Assembly (NCBI GenBank): GCA_039545295.1
Contig: BCIK01000030.1
Span: 1 to 64,000, forward strand
Direction: 5' to 3'
DNA from: Udeniomyces pyricola
Lineage: Eukaryota; Basidiomycota; Tremellomycetes; Cystofilobasidiales; Mrakiaceae
Length of the DNA: 64,000 nucleotides
Program-made: the position numbers and the translations under genes
Shown: piece by piece, positions 54,873-64,000 of the stretch
Layout of the letters: the number at the start of each line of letters is the position of its first letter
How positions within the stretch are numbered: position 1 is the stretch's first letter
Notes under the pieces: generated by a model
The model's database searches: none
What the model was told of the DNA's origin: nothing
What the model saw: only the letters and a program-made list of their open reading frames with translations

Positions 54873-55991
54873 TCCTTGCGCTTCCAACCTCCTTTCTCTT
54901 CTCCTTTCGTTGCCTCTGGGTCCCTGTCTTCTCGCGGGTCACACACCTGAATATAATCCCCTTCCCCTCCTCCTCGTCCCCCTTTTCTTTACTTTTCCCT
55001 TCTTTCTTACTTTCTCCACTTCTTTTTCTTCTTCCATTCCCTTCTACTTTTGTTTGTGTGTGTGTGTTTTTTTTTACGTTTGATGGCATATTCGCATGAT
55101 CATACTTTCGCCTCCATTTACTTTCTTCCATCCCCCTCTCTTCCCGTGCTTTACCTTCTTCCTTTTCTTTCTCTCTCTCTCTCTCTCTCTCTTTTTCTTT
55201 TTTTTTCCAATCTCTGTCCTCCCTTCGTCTTCCCCCCCCCCCCTGCGTACGTTCGTCGGACCTTACTACAGTCTAGATGCAACTTGTCTACACAAAACAG
55301 GAAAAGGAAATCCTGTCTCCCTTTGAGCGTCATGCATGCTCTCGACTTGGCAATCTTGTGTTAAATCTCCGTCCTGTCGACCGCCTGGCCTGAGCTGTCT
55401 ACAGCCCGGCCCGGCGGACCGGGTCCTCTGCTGATCTTCATCGTCGGATCACGATCGATTCAGTAAATAATGACCAGAACAGACTCAAGAGTCTTACGTC
55501 TTGGCTGTCACATCATCCAGACTGATGGTATGCACCCCAGCCAGATGAAATTCGAATTGTCCTGCGGGCCGGTCGAGGTTTGTCGAAGAAAGAAAAGAGA
55601 AGGAAGATGGCGAGAAAGAGAAACGAAACGAAATCGAAAGGCCGGTCGAATTGTCGAAATCTCAGATCATGAGTCGATTCAGCGGCGTCTCAACTCATGC
55701 CGGGATTGTACGTAGTATTGAAGTCCGCGACGTCGCGAGGACTACAGATATTATATATATTGCCTTGCTCGTTGTTTGTTGGTTGGTACGTTGATGCATG
55801 ATGACTAACGCATATACACAATGGTCTTATCGATACGTCGTGCTGTTACGTATCCAACTCACATACATAGATCGAAATCGGATCATCCCTCTCGGCTACA
55901 ATCAATCTCTTCCCATTCCCCCCCCCCCCCCCCCCTCCCTGGCCCCCTCTTTCAGTTCTTTCCCCCCACAATGCCGCCGCCAGCCACCCCT
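54873..55991. other. Convergent CDC55 / FeADH 3' region
   Basis: This 1.1-kb gene-free stretch is very pyrimidine-rich from 54890 to 55260, with (TC)n near 55171-55192 and a C-run near 55232-55242. A second C-run of about 17 lies at 55920-55936. No RNA gene is recognised. Confidence 0.5.
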
Positions 55992-58101
55992 TCAGAAGAT
56001 CTTCTTCAAAACCTTCTCGACGACCACTTGACTTTCCGGGACGCCTTCCCAACTTTTCAAACTCTTCACCGCCGCTTCGGCGACGCGATCCAACGCGGGT
56101 TCGTCCAAGCCGTATTGTCGAAGGGTATCCGTGTTGAGACCGAGGTTCGCGACGAGGTCGGTCACGGCTTGGGCGACTTGGGATGCGGCGGAACGGAGGT
56201 GCTCCGAGTCGTCGTCGGTCTTGGTGATCGTGTCGGTATGAGCGGTAGGATGAGGAGATGATGATAGAGGTGAAGAGGTGATGCAGAATGGGAGGGCAGA
56301 AGCGAGAGAGGTGAGACCCCAAGAAGTGGAAGGGAGGGTTTGGGACATGAGCTGGAGAGAGGGACCGAGGGTTAGGCACGAACAGATCCCATGAGAGATC
56401 CCATAGGTCGCACCTGTAGAAAAGCCGAAAAGGGGATGGAGCAGTAAGGGGAATCAAATAGCATGAGTGAGGTCGGAAAAAAAAGGGAGGAGTTTTCGAT
56501 GAGATGGTCAGTTGAGTCGATTCTTTGGATCGGATGAGAAACAGTCGGGAGTCAAGAAAGTTTCGCAGTTGATGACAGGGCTGTTGTCGCTTTTAGTGAT
56601 GTTGATGCAGCCTTCATCACATGCCATTGAAAGTAGTGGTCAAAGGCGAAGAGAAAGGGGCTCGACTCACCGAGCTTGTGACCGAGGGAGTGACTGAGTC
56701 CAATGGCTGTGGGAACGAGATTGGAGTGAAGAGATTCCCTGTCATGATGAGCAATGATTGAGGAGAGACGTGTGAAGAGGAAGAGTATGTAAGGGGAGCC
56801 CATGAGTAAATAACGCAGAAAATGATTGATGATATAAGCGAATGCGAATCGCCATGCCTTCATGCTTCTTCCGCCAATTATCATCGAGCCCTCAAACTCA
56901 CCACGCAGCAATCAGCAATCGGTCCCGGACCGCGATATCGTCCGGGTTCGCTTTCGAAAGCGGAAGGCAAATAAAGAGTTCTTGGATCGAAGCGAAAGCG
57001 AGGTATTTGATGGGGCCTTGGGCGTCTTTACGGTACAACGTTTCCAGCGCGTGGTCAAGAGCTCGAATACCCGTAGAGAGCCAGAGACGCTCGGGGGTAT
57101 GGATGGTGATGGCACCATCATAGATGATGATCTGGAAAGGGATGGTAAGAAGTGGGAGAGGGGGGATTTAGTATGATTAAGCCCGCTTCAAAAGGAGACC
57201 GATAGAATTGTTTATACTAGGGACGATGTTAGTAGTCATGATACCTTTGGCACGATCTCGGCGGACGCCACGCCGACTTTGTCGCCTTCTTCATTGGTAT
57301 ATCCCGAGTTCATGGTAAGCTCACTAATGCGCAAGCATGAAAAGTTAGCGCGATGATCCGATAACATGACCGATGTTTGTCCGGTTCGAGAGTGACGACT
57401 GGAACGTACGCGGCTGACAGAGTCGTAGGGATAGCCACCTGCGGGATGGTGGAGGCGGCATTTGAGTCTTGTTGAGCAAAATACGCAATGGCCTAGTGAA
57501 TCCGATGGCAACGTCAGTGATCTGAGCATGTATCACATGAACAAAAAAATCAGGGGAGAAATACGCGATAGAATGAGGGAAAGATCTCAGTGTATAAATG
57601 GATGCTCACCTTGGCCGCATCAATGGGGCTCCCTCCTCCAATGCTAACGAGGAGGTTGATCTGCTTGTCTTTGACAATCTTGACGGCATCCTGGATTCCT
57701 TTGATGGGAGCGTGCTGGCCGATTCTAATGCACCCGCGATTCAAAGCGTTCATAGGTGGTGACCTCCCAGAGCGTAAGCACCGGACTGCGTCGCACTTAT
57801 AGCCGGATCTGCCCGATGAACAAATATCACGATACGATGGAAATGACTAAGCTTACCCTTGATGGACAGTGACCTCTACGTCTCCGTCAGCTCCCTGCAG
57901 CAGGTTTTGAGCGTCCTGAATGACAGGGGTCTTCTCGGCGAGTGATTTACCGGTGACGATGAGGACGCGCAAAGGGCCGGTCTCGACCAGCGATCGAGCA
58001 AGGGTGGGAAGCTGCTTGAGGCTACCACTTCCATAGGTGATGTTGCGGAGGGGTGTAGGCTTGTAAACGCCGTGCTGAGCGGCTGGGTGAGAGGAAATCA
58101 T
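55992..58101 (-). CDS. Iron-containing alcohol dehydrogenase / maleylacetate reductase-like
   Basis: This is a NAD(P)H-dependent oxidoreductase of the Fe-ADH fold. The start is MISSHPAAQHGVYKPTPLRN (58101). Next come ITYGSGSLKQLPTLARSLVE, LRVLIVTGKSLAEKTPVI, the nucleotide-binding LLVSIGGGSPIDAAK and VAIPTTLSAA+ELTMNSGYTN. LWLSTGIRALDHALETLY, IGLSHSLGHKLG and ATYGISHGICSCLTLGPSLQ follow. The Asp/His set that binds metal (ALDHALE, SLGHKLG, GISHG) is present. It ends VVVEKVLKKIF (TGA 55994-55992). IPTTLS, the LSTGIRALDHA block and ATYGISHG resemble maleylacetate reductases, which end aromatic ring-cleavage pathways. The substrate cannot be fixed from sequence, and no other aromatic-catabolism gene lies beside it. 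Confidence 0.88.
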
Positions 58102-58852
58102 CTTTGGAGGGTTGAAGGTGAATTGGACGAGAATGGAGGTTGAGATGCAGTATGGGTCAGTAGGATTCGGTTGATGGGGCCTGGAAATACGTTGAGATCA
58201 GAGACGCGTGCGTACGCGTGATGCGTGTTGGTCAGCTTGGACGGATTGAAGTGGAGGCCGGCTGTATTGAAGACTCAATGGCGCTCCAAAAATCATGTAT
58301 ATCGCTCGCACATACGTCATCCGCTCGGGTTGCCCGTACGTCGTACGTACGTGGTTTCACCAGCTGGGCTAATCCTCACACAGCGATTGATTTTTTCCCG
58401 AGGGTCGGGCTAGATAGCTGATGCAGAATAAGTCCCGCCAGATTGCCAGACCCATGTCCATATTCTCATCTCCAGCCGGGGTGATAGACGTGCACCGTAT
58501 ATCCGTGCAGTTGGCGTATGCAGATGACCGGAAGATGAATAACCGATCGATCGATGCCTATCGATTAACATGTCAACGCTGCGCGACCTAACGCGACGCG
58601 CTTGCTTTCGCCCGCGACTATAGCGACTGCCGATGCCAACCTACTACTCCTACATCGTCTCATACCTGGGTCAAGAACGCTCACGCCACGTCCCCGCGAT
58701 ACTACTGCACTCACATCGTTGATAACCTGCCAGTTTGGCCATGACCGAACCCATTGTGAGCCACTGATCATCACTATCCTTTGGCCCCACCCTGATTATC
58801 AGATGTTCGATTTTGAACGCGAGCGGCTGGACTGGCTCAACGATAGCTGCTG
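58102..58852. promoter_or_regulatory. Divergent FeADH / EZH2 upstream region
   Basis: These 751 bases contain a cluster of CG-rich palindromic words: ACGCGT at 58204-58209 and 58214-58219, and TACG repeats at about 58338-58352. The 5' end of EZH2 is not certain, so part of 58600-58850 may belong to an upstream exon or leader of that gene. Confidence 0.45.
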
Positions 58853-61800
58853 ATGCACGTCTACTCCATCATGTTGTATCATCAGGACAATCCACTAGAC
58901 CACCAGAATCCATTCTCTCTCCCTATTGCGTCCCATCCAACGAGGGCCTGCCTACGAGCTCTTTATCGTCAGACCCACTACGACTTTCATACCGCCCCGC
59001 GCCCTCCAGTTCCAGTATCGCTGCCCTTCTCGGCTGTTTTTACGCCGACAACCCAGTATCATCGCAGCCTACTGATCGACGAAGACGACGAGCAAGAACT
59101 TACCGGCATCAATTCTGCTTTTGTCGGGGGTAGTGATCACCTCGGTTCCAAGCCTCGACTAGTGGCCAAGTCCGATCAAGTCTTTGCACGAGTCTCCAGC
59201 GCGCGAAAGTTAGATTGGAGGGCGGCAAAGGTGTACAGAGACATCGACAAAGACGTCGAGGCATCACCCTCTTACTACTTTGTCAGAGCGGCTGATCGAA
59301 ACGTGGCCGTACCAGAGCTACATGTAAGAATATCCAGTTACTTGAGGCTCACTCTCTCCATCGTTTCCGCTTCGTTCCATTACTGATATATGGGTTCGAT
59401 TCACTGATACCTTCTAAAACAAGGTTCTCGATCATATCCCCACCTTCTCGGACAAGCTTACAGCCTCTGCCAAGCGCAAGTTTCCCACTGAGAGCTACGT
59501 CGAACTGTTTGACGACGTTCAGCTCGGTAGTTCGTCGCCTATTTCGCCTGAAGGTACATATCGTTCGCGCTCGAGTCCTCGCATTGATGGCAGAATAACC
59601 TTAGTTGACCGTTTGGCCTTTTCATATTCTCAGTCGATACTATCCTGTATCAGCTTCTGCATCGGCTGATTATCCTCCAGCCCAACCTGTCCCTCGCCCA
59701 CATTGACTCCCTCAATCTTCTTCCCCTCCTAACGGGCGAGATTGCAAGTCTACCACACGGCAGCGATCTCATCCCTTTTCCTCAACCTAATCCATCGTCC
59801 TCGTATATTCCAAGCGGATCCATGACCTCTGAAGGACGAGCCACAGAGGCCATCAGCACCGTGGTCGAACGGACACGAAAACAAGCCCCCGATACCAGTC
59901 TAGACGTGCTCATCGATGGCGAGGCCATGTTCTGCCCCATGGGTGGTTGCGGTGTCTATGACTGCAGAGCTCATAGTGAGTCTGCTTCTTGCTGAGTTTG
60001 TGCAAAGTCGCCTTGTGATGCGATGCGTAGACTGATGAATCGTTGCGTTCTTCTATCTCAGCTGCTTTCCTCACTAAGGACGGCGAGATTCAACCCAAAG
60101 AACGCTCACCACGCTCATTCTTCGACCTCTTCAAGTCACGAGAGACAAAAGGTCGCTGCTCAGACAGCTGCTTCCTCGATAGTCATCTTGTACGGAATAT
60201 TATTTCGCCATCTTATGTGCAGAGCAACGCGACGCAAGCCGTGCATTGATTCCATCCTCTTCCATAGTTCTCCAGCCCTGAAGCGAAGGACGACAGCAAC
60301 CTTTTCAACCTGATCGTTGATGAAACGGAATCTTGGCCTGAACACCATGCCGAAGAGGCGCTCGAGATGATGCGGACAATGCCCGACATGGTTCCTTGTC
60401 AAATGACTCACTTTGTCTGTGCCGAAGATGGCTTTACGCCTCTATATACCTGCCAAGAAGTGAGTCTCAAGATCGTCTCCTCATTTCACTTGGCCTGAGT
60501 ACTTCTTTCTTTTTCTTGTTGATCACCTGTCACTCACACGCAGCTCGTTGAGCCTTCTTGCTCAGTGGTTTCGACAGCTCATCGTCCTTAAGCCGCGGGT
60601 TGTCCCTCGGCAGACACGCAAGATCACGAAGCGTCGCAAAACCAAAGCTTTATCTTATACAAAGAAAAACTATTCAAACAGGTCGTCCGAGGTCGTAGTC
60701 CAAGGTTTCGTACCGTCAGTTCGAATACGTTAACGATGGCGGACCACATCGTTTGGCGCCCTGCAGATCGGACTGACGAACGATATTGTGACTGGTCTAC
60801 CATTTCAGGACTCGACCGTGCAATCATGTCGGCCCATGCGTGAACAAAGCGGGTAAGTCTGTCCGCTGTCAATCAGTGAAGGTGACAACTTCACGTCGCT
60901 CGCTTCTCTGTACCTTGGTCCAATGTCATTTCGTCGTACTCATCCTCGTTTATCTCGTTATCCATCGGGCGGAAAATGGTCTGGCTAGTGTGCGACTGCC
61001 ACAAAGACCGGCAGTACTGTCTTCCCGCCTGTCATTGCGATGCTGATTGTCGTCGTCGATTCCGCTTTTGCGACTGCCATCGTCCGTTCTCATCGAGCGG
61101 ACGAGACAAGAAACGAGCGGCAACCGAGGAAAAACGAGGCCGAAAGTGGCGACCTTTGTGTAGAACCGAGGATTGTAGGTGCTATAACGCCAAGAGAGAA
61201 TGCGATCCTATCGGGTGTGGAGGGTGTGGAGCGAGAGGTGAGTCTGTTGCTTTCGTGATGTAGGATCGTAGAATGCCGTTGAACTGAACGACCTAACATG
61301 TGCGACCTTCCCCTTTCTGTTCCGTCACCATCAGATGAAGACGGTGGACTTTGTGGAAACGTCGCTATTCAGAAAGGACAGGCGGTGGCGGTCCGAGTTA
61401 AGTCGGCGAGTTATGGTTTAGGGACTTTCTTAGCCCCCGGGGTCGAGGTAGAAGCGGGCGACTTTATCCTCGGTACGTGCTCGTTTGTCAAATGTAGTAG
61501 CAACCATCGCTTTCGAGTACAAAGCACTAACGTAAACAATCTCTTATCCTTTTATCATAGAATACGTGGGAGGCATCATCCATGATGGGGAGGTCGACAA
61601 ACGCGCGTTCGTCCTTTTCTTGGTGTTATTGACTCGATTGGACCTCTAAGTTTCCCTGTAGAGGTTGTTCCAGAACTTAACGACGAACCATCAACCGAGC
61701 GCGTACACTGATGTACAGAAAATTCCATTTTCTTCCTTTACACAGGCCGATTTCTCTTGCGATCGAGCTCAACTACGTTTTTGAGCTCAATCGAAGCCAA

Positions 61801-62339
61801 TGCATCGATGCGTTCGATCAGGGCAACCTTTCCCGATTTTTGAACCAGCCCAGGGTGCAAGATGGAGTCGTCGTCGGGCAGTCCAATTGCACCGCTAGCA
61901 GTGAGTTTGCTCGTTGGTCTTGCGAGCGATGCATGCTTGGAGTGAGCATCACCGCTGATCACTAGAAATACTTGTCTTTGGCTCGCAAAGCCTTTAACGT
62001 GCTCGGCGAGCAACGCATCGGGATCTATGCTAGTAAGTCGTCAGTCACTTACCGTTTCGATAGGAAAGACCGGATTAATCCGAACTGTTGCTCAAACTTT
62101 GGATCGGCCCATCGTCCTTCTCTGTCCATCTCACCCGGCTACCAGTCAAAGCGATCACATCGTCCGATGAGGAGCTTCTTTTCGATTACGGCGGCAAGTT
62201 TGAGGTCCCATCCTCCGAACCCAACGTACCGCCCAGAACTGGTACCGCGAGGAAGACTGTTCAGAGAGCGTCGAGTCCTGACGGTTCGCGGAGAAGGGGA
62301 AGTGAGTTGTCAGAAGAGGGGATCGATGACGATGCGTGA
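58853..62339 (+). CDS. EZH2: Ezh2-type histone H3K27 methyltransferase (PRC2 catalytic subunit)
   Basis: This would methylate H3 Lys27 for Polycomb-type silencing in the nucleus. The N-terminal exons (QYHRSLLIDEDDEQELTG, YVELFDDVQLG, GEAMFCPMGGCGVYDCRAH, MVPCQMTHFVCAEDGFTPLY) match the general layout of E(z) proteins upstream of the CXC domain. The CXC domain is clear: RPCNHVGPCVNKAG, then CDCHKDRQYCLPACHCDADC, RRRFRFCDCH, CRTEDCRCYNAKRECDPIGC and GGCGA. The SET domain has YGLGTFLAPG, ILEYVGGIIHDGEVDKR, ELNYVFELN, SRFLNQ, SNCTAS+TFNVLGEQRIGIYA and EELLFDYGGKF. It ends EEGIDDDA (TGA). The usual Asn-His-Ser of SET domains reads Asn-Gln-Pro here. The start is uncertain: 58853 is the first ATG in the frame of the first clear exon, but an upstream exon is possible. 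Confidence 0.88.
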
Positions 62340-62797
62340 CAAATGATAGATTGGGTCTACGATGGATTAAAGATCATCATTGGATTGACGGTGCACGAAT
62401 CATACATGATGACCGTCCATAAGAAATGGGTATGGTTGCTCAGGCTATGCATAACCCTGTTGGGAATGGATCTAGTGGCTATATAGAGGACGTTGCACAT
62501 GAACATAGACGATGGTAGGCAACGGCAAGAGGGAAAAGAAAGATCAAGACGAACAAAAGAACAAGAAAGAGACAAAAAAATGTCGGGTGCGCCTAAGAAA
62601 ACACAGACGCGTCCGTCAAGGTGAGCTCGTTATTGATCTTTCGTTCAACATTGTCCCTTCCACCCCTCTGTCTCATCCTTGTCTCGCCTCTCCCATCCAC
62701 GACTCACGCGACTACTCCATCCCACAAGGGCTTCCCTCTCACTTTCTCAACGTCTCCTCCGCTCTTCATCTGTCTCGTATCTTCCTCCTCTTGAGCT
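62340..62797. promoter_or_regulatory. EZH2 3' end and MCM7 promoter
   Basis: These 458 bases lie between two rightward genes. A pyrimidine-rich stretch (62650-62790) leads into the MCM7 ATG. An ACGCGT word at 62607-62612 would fit an MBF-type G1/S element. The same word occurs many times elsewhere in the window, so it is weak evidence. Confidence 0.5.
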
Positions 62798-64000
62798 ATG
62801 GACCAGCAGCCACGACCAGCAGGCGCGGCCGACAACGCCCCTCCGACGCTTCCCGTCTTCAACGCAGGAATCGACTACGCTGCCGAAAAAGGTCAGTATC
62901 ATGAGTGTAACGCGTCCTTGTTGGTATAGGAGGTGGTAGATCTGGATTCTTGCGGTCGTCGAGAGCCGATGGGATGATGGTGGGAAGGCTGGGAGTGATA
63001 GGAAGCGAAAGACTATGAGGTCAGGGAGGGGTGATTCTGAGGGAAGCAGGCAGGACGTGACGATGTCGGACGCGTCTACTTCCGTCTATCCCATACGAAT
63101 GGGTTATTCTGATCAGCTTGTGGGCTCTCGAATAAACGTTTCATAGTTACATCTGCATGTTCGCCAAAATATCTCTACAACGTTTCCTTACTAACATCTT
63201 GTCTGGTCATCTCCTGACCATCCACCCTTCCCCCTTCGATTGCACCGCGTACAACAGGCAAACTCTCGGTGTTCTTCTCGACGTTTGTCAAAGCTCAGCG
63301 CGCACGGAAGGGCTCTCTAGACATCGACGAGGACGATGATGAGGAGCCCGAGTTGGACGCCCTCGACCAAATGAGTTTGGATGGACAGGACGCCGACGAC
63401 GGGCTGCCAGAAGAAAGAAAGGGTCTCAAATACATGCGACAACTCGTGAGCATGCTGGTTTCGTTGCCTGTCTAGCTTGGATACAAGAGAACCAAGTCGA
63501 CCGATTCATCTGGAATTCGGACTGATCTGTTTTGGTTTGGTTTGGATTTGGTTCTTTGTAGACGCGCATAGCAAACCGAAAGCAAACGCAGCTGATTGTC
63601 GAACTCGACGACATCATCTCGGTAGGCCCTCGCATTCGTTGCTGGGTCCAACGTCACGAGAGTTTGAGACCTCACTTACTTCGTTCCACTCACACTCAAG
63701 ATCCTGTTTTTTTTTTTGGCCCGAAACTTAGTACGAAGACGCGCCGTATCCTTTGTCGATGAACATCTCGCGTAACGCCCGGCGGTATATCGACATCATC
63801 TCGGAAGTCATCGACGAGCTGATGCCCCAACCGACGATTGATGTTAGCCACAAGGAGGAAGTCATGGAACTTATCATGGAGCAGAGGAGAAAGAGAAATG
63901 CCGAGCTTGGCAGGGAAGAAGGCGATCGGTTCCCTCCGACCTTGACGCGACGATAGTAAGATTCATCTCTTGACATTCACACGCCGTACCCCGCGAGCAC
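62798..64000 (+). CDS. MCM7: MCM7 replicative helicase subunit, N-terminal part (runs off the window)
   Basis: This is one of six subunits of the Mcm2-7 helicase loaded at replication origins. The start MDQQPRPAGAADNAPPTLPV has its ATG at 62798. The first exon ends GIDYAAEKG, and after a 350-base intron the frame resumes KLSVFFSTFVKAQRARKG. An acidic segment (DIDEDDDEEPELDALDQ) is followed by KGLKYMRQL, RIANRKQTQLIVELDDIIS, LSMNISRNARRYIDIISEVI and DELMPQPTIDV. These match the MCM7 N-terminal domain rather than other MCM paralogues. The exon ending FPPTLTRR has a donor GTAAGA at about 63957. The ATPase core lies beyond the window. Confidence 0.9.

Noticed and set aside
59380..59410. GGTTCGATTC resembling a tRNA T-loop
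   Set aside because: No matching acceptor stem, D arm or anticodon arm can be drawn around it, and it lies within an EZH2 intron.
62607..62612. ACGCGT as a specific MBF cell-cycle element of MCM7, and similar words near EZH2 and WHI3
   Set aside because: I counted the same word at more than a dozen other places, including coding exons and introns, so presence alone is about what chance predicts.

Overview
The window is an intron-dense fungal nuclear segment. The introns mostly have GT..AG ends and run from about 45 to several hundred bases. The gene content is a basidiomycete yeast set: a fungal-type two-domain phosphofructokinase, kexin, homoisocitrate dehydrogenase of the aminoadipate lysine pathway, a Zn2Cys6 factor and a Polycomb-type Ezh2. 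Ezh2, the intron density and the gene structures suggest a Tremellomycetes-like (Cryptococcus-related) basidiomycete. That placement is an inference and no marker fixes the species. There are no transposons, CRISPR arrays, rRNA genes or confident tRNA genes.

Layout, left to right: ADE4 glutamine-PRPP amidotransferase (-); a divergent cyclin (+); KEX2 kexin (+); PFK1 phosphofructokinase (-); an ER-membrane J-protein with a C-terminal DUF1977-type region (+); PAP1 poly(A) polymerase (-); UBA4 E1-like/rhodanese protein (+); a LAG1-type ceramide synthase (+); a large Zn2Cys6 transcription factor (-); a WHI3/Scw1-type two-RRM protein (-); a 3.3-kb stretch with no recognised gene; LYS12 homoisocitrate dehydrogenase (+); COX9/VIIa cytochrome oxidase subunit (-); CDC55-type PP2A B subunit (+); an iron-containing alcohol dehydrogenase/maleylacetate reductase-like enzyme (-); EZH2 histone methyltransferase (+); and the 5' part of MCM7 (+), which runs off the end.

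Most genes are unrelated housekeeping genes arranged as divergent or convergent neighbours. Divergent pairs are ADE4/cyclin, PFK1/J-protein, PAP1/UBA4, WHI3/LYS12, COX9/CDC55 and FeADH/EZH2. I see no biosynthetic cluster or operon-like system and no convincing undescribed system.

The most notable observations are in ADE4: its start codon appears to be split A|TG by an intron, and it has a 7-nt microexon inside the conserved LQHRGQDACG block. Others are a 35-bp tandem repeat carrying three evenly spaced CCAAT boxes, an Ezh2 SET domain lacking the usual Asn-His-Ser motif, and many long poly(G)/poly(C) tracts confined to introns and intergenic DNA, three of them touching assembly Ns.
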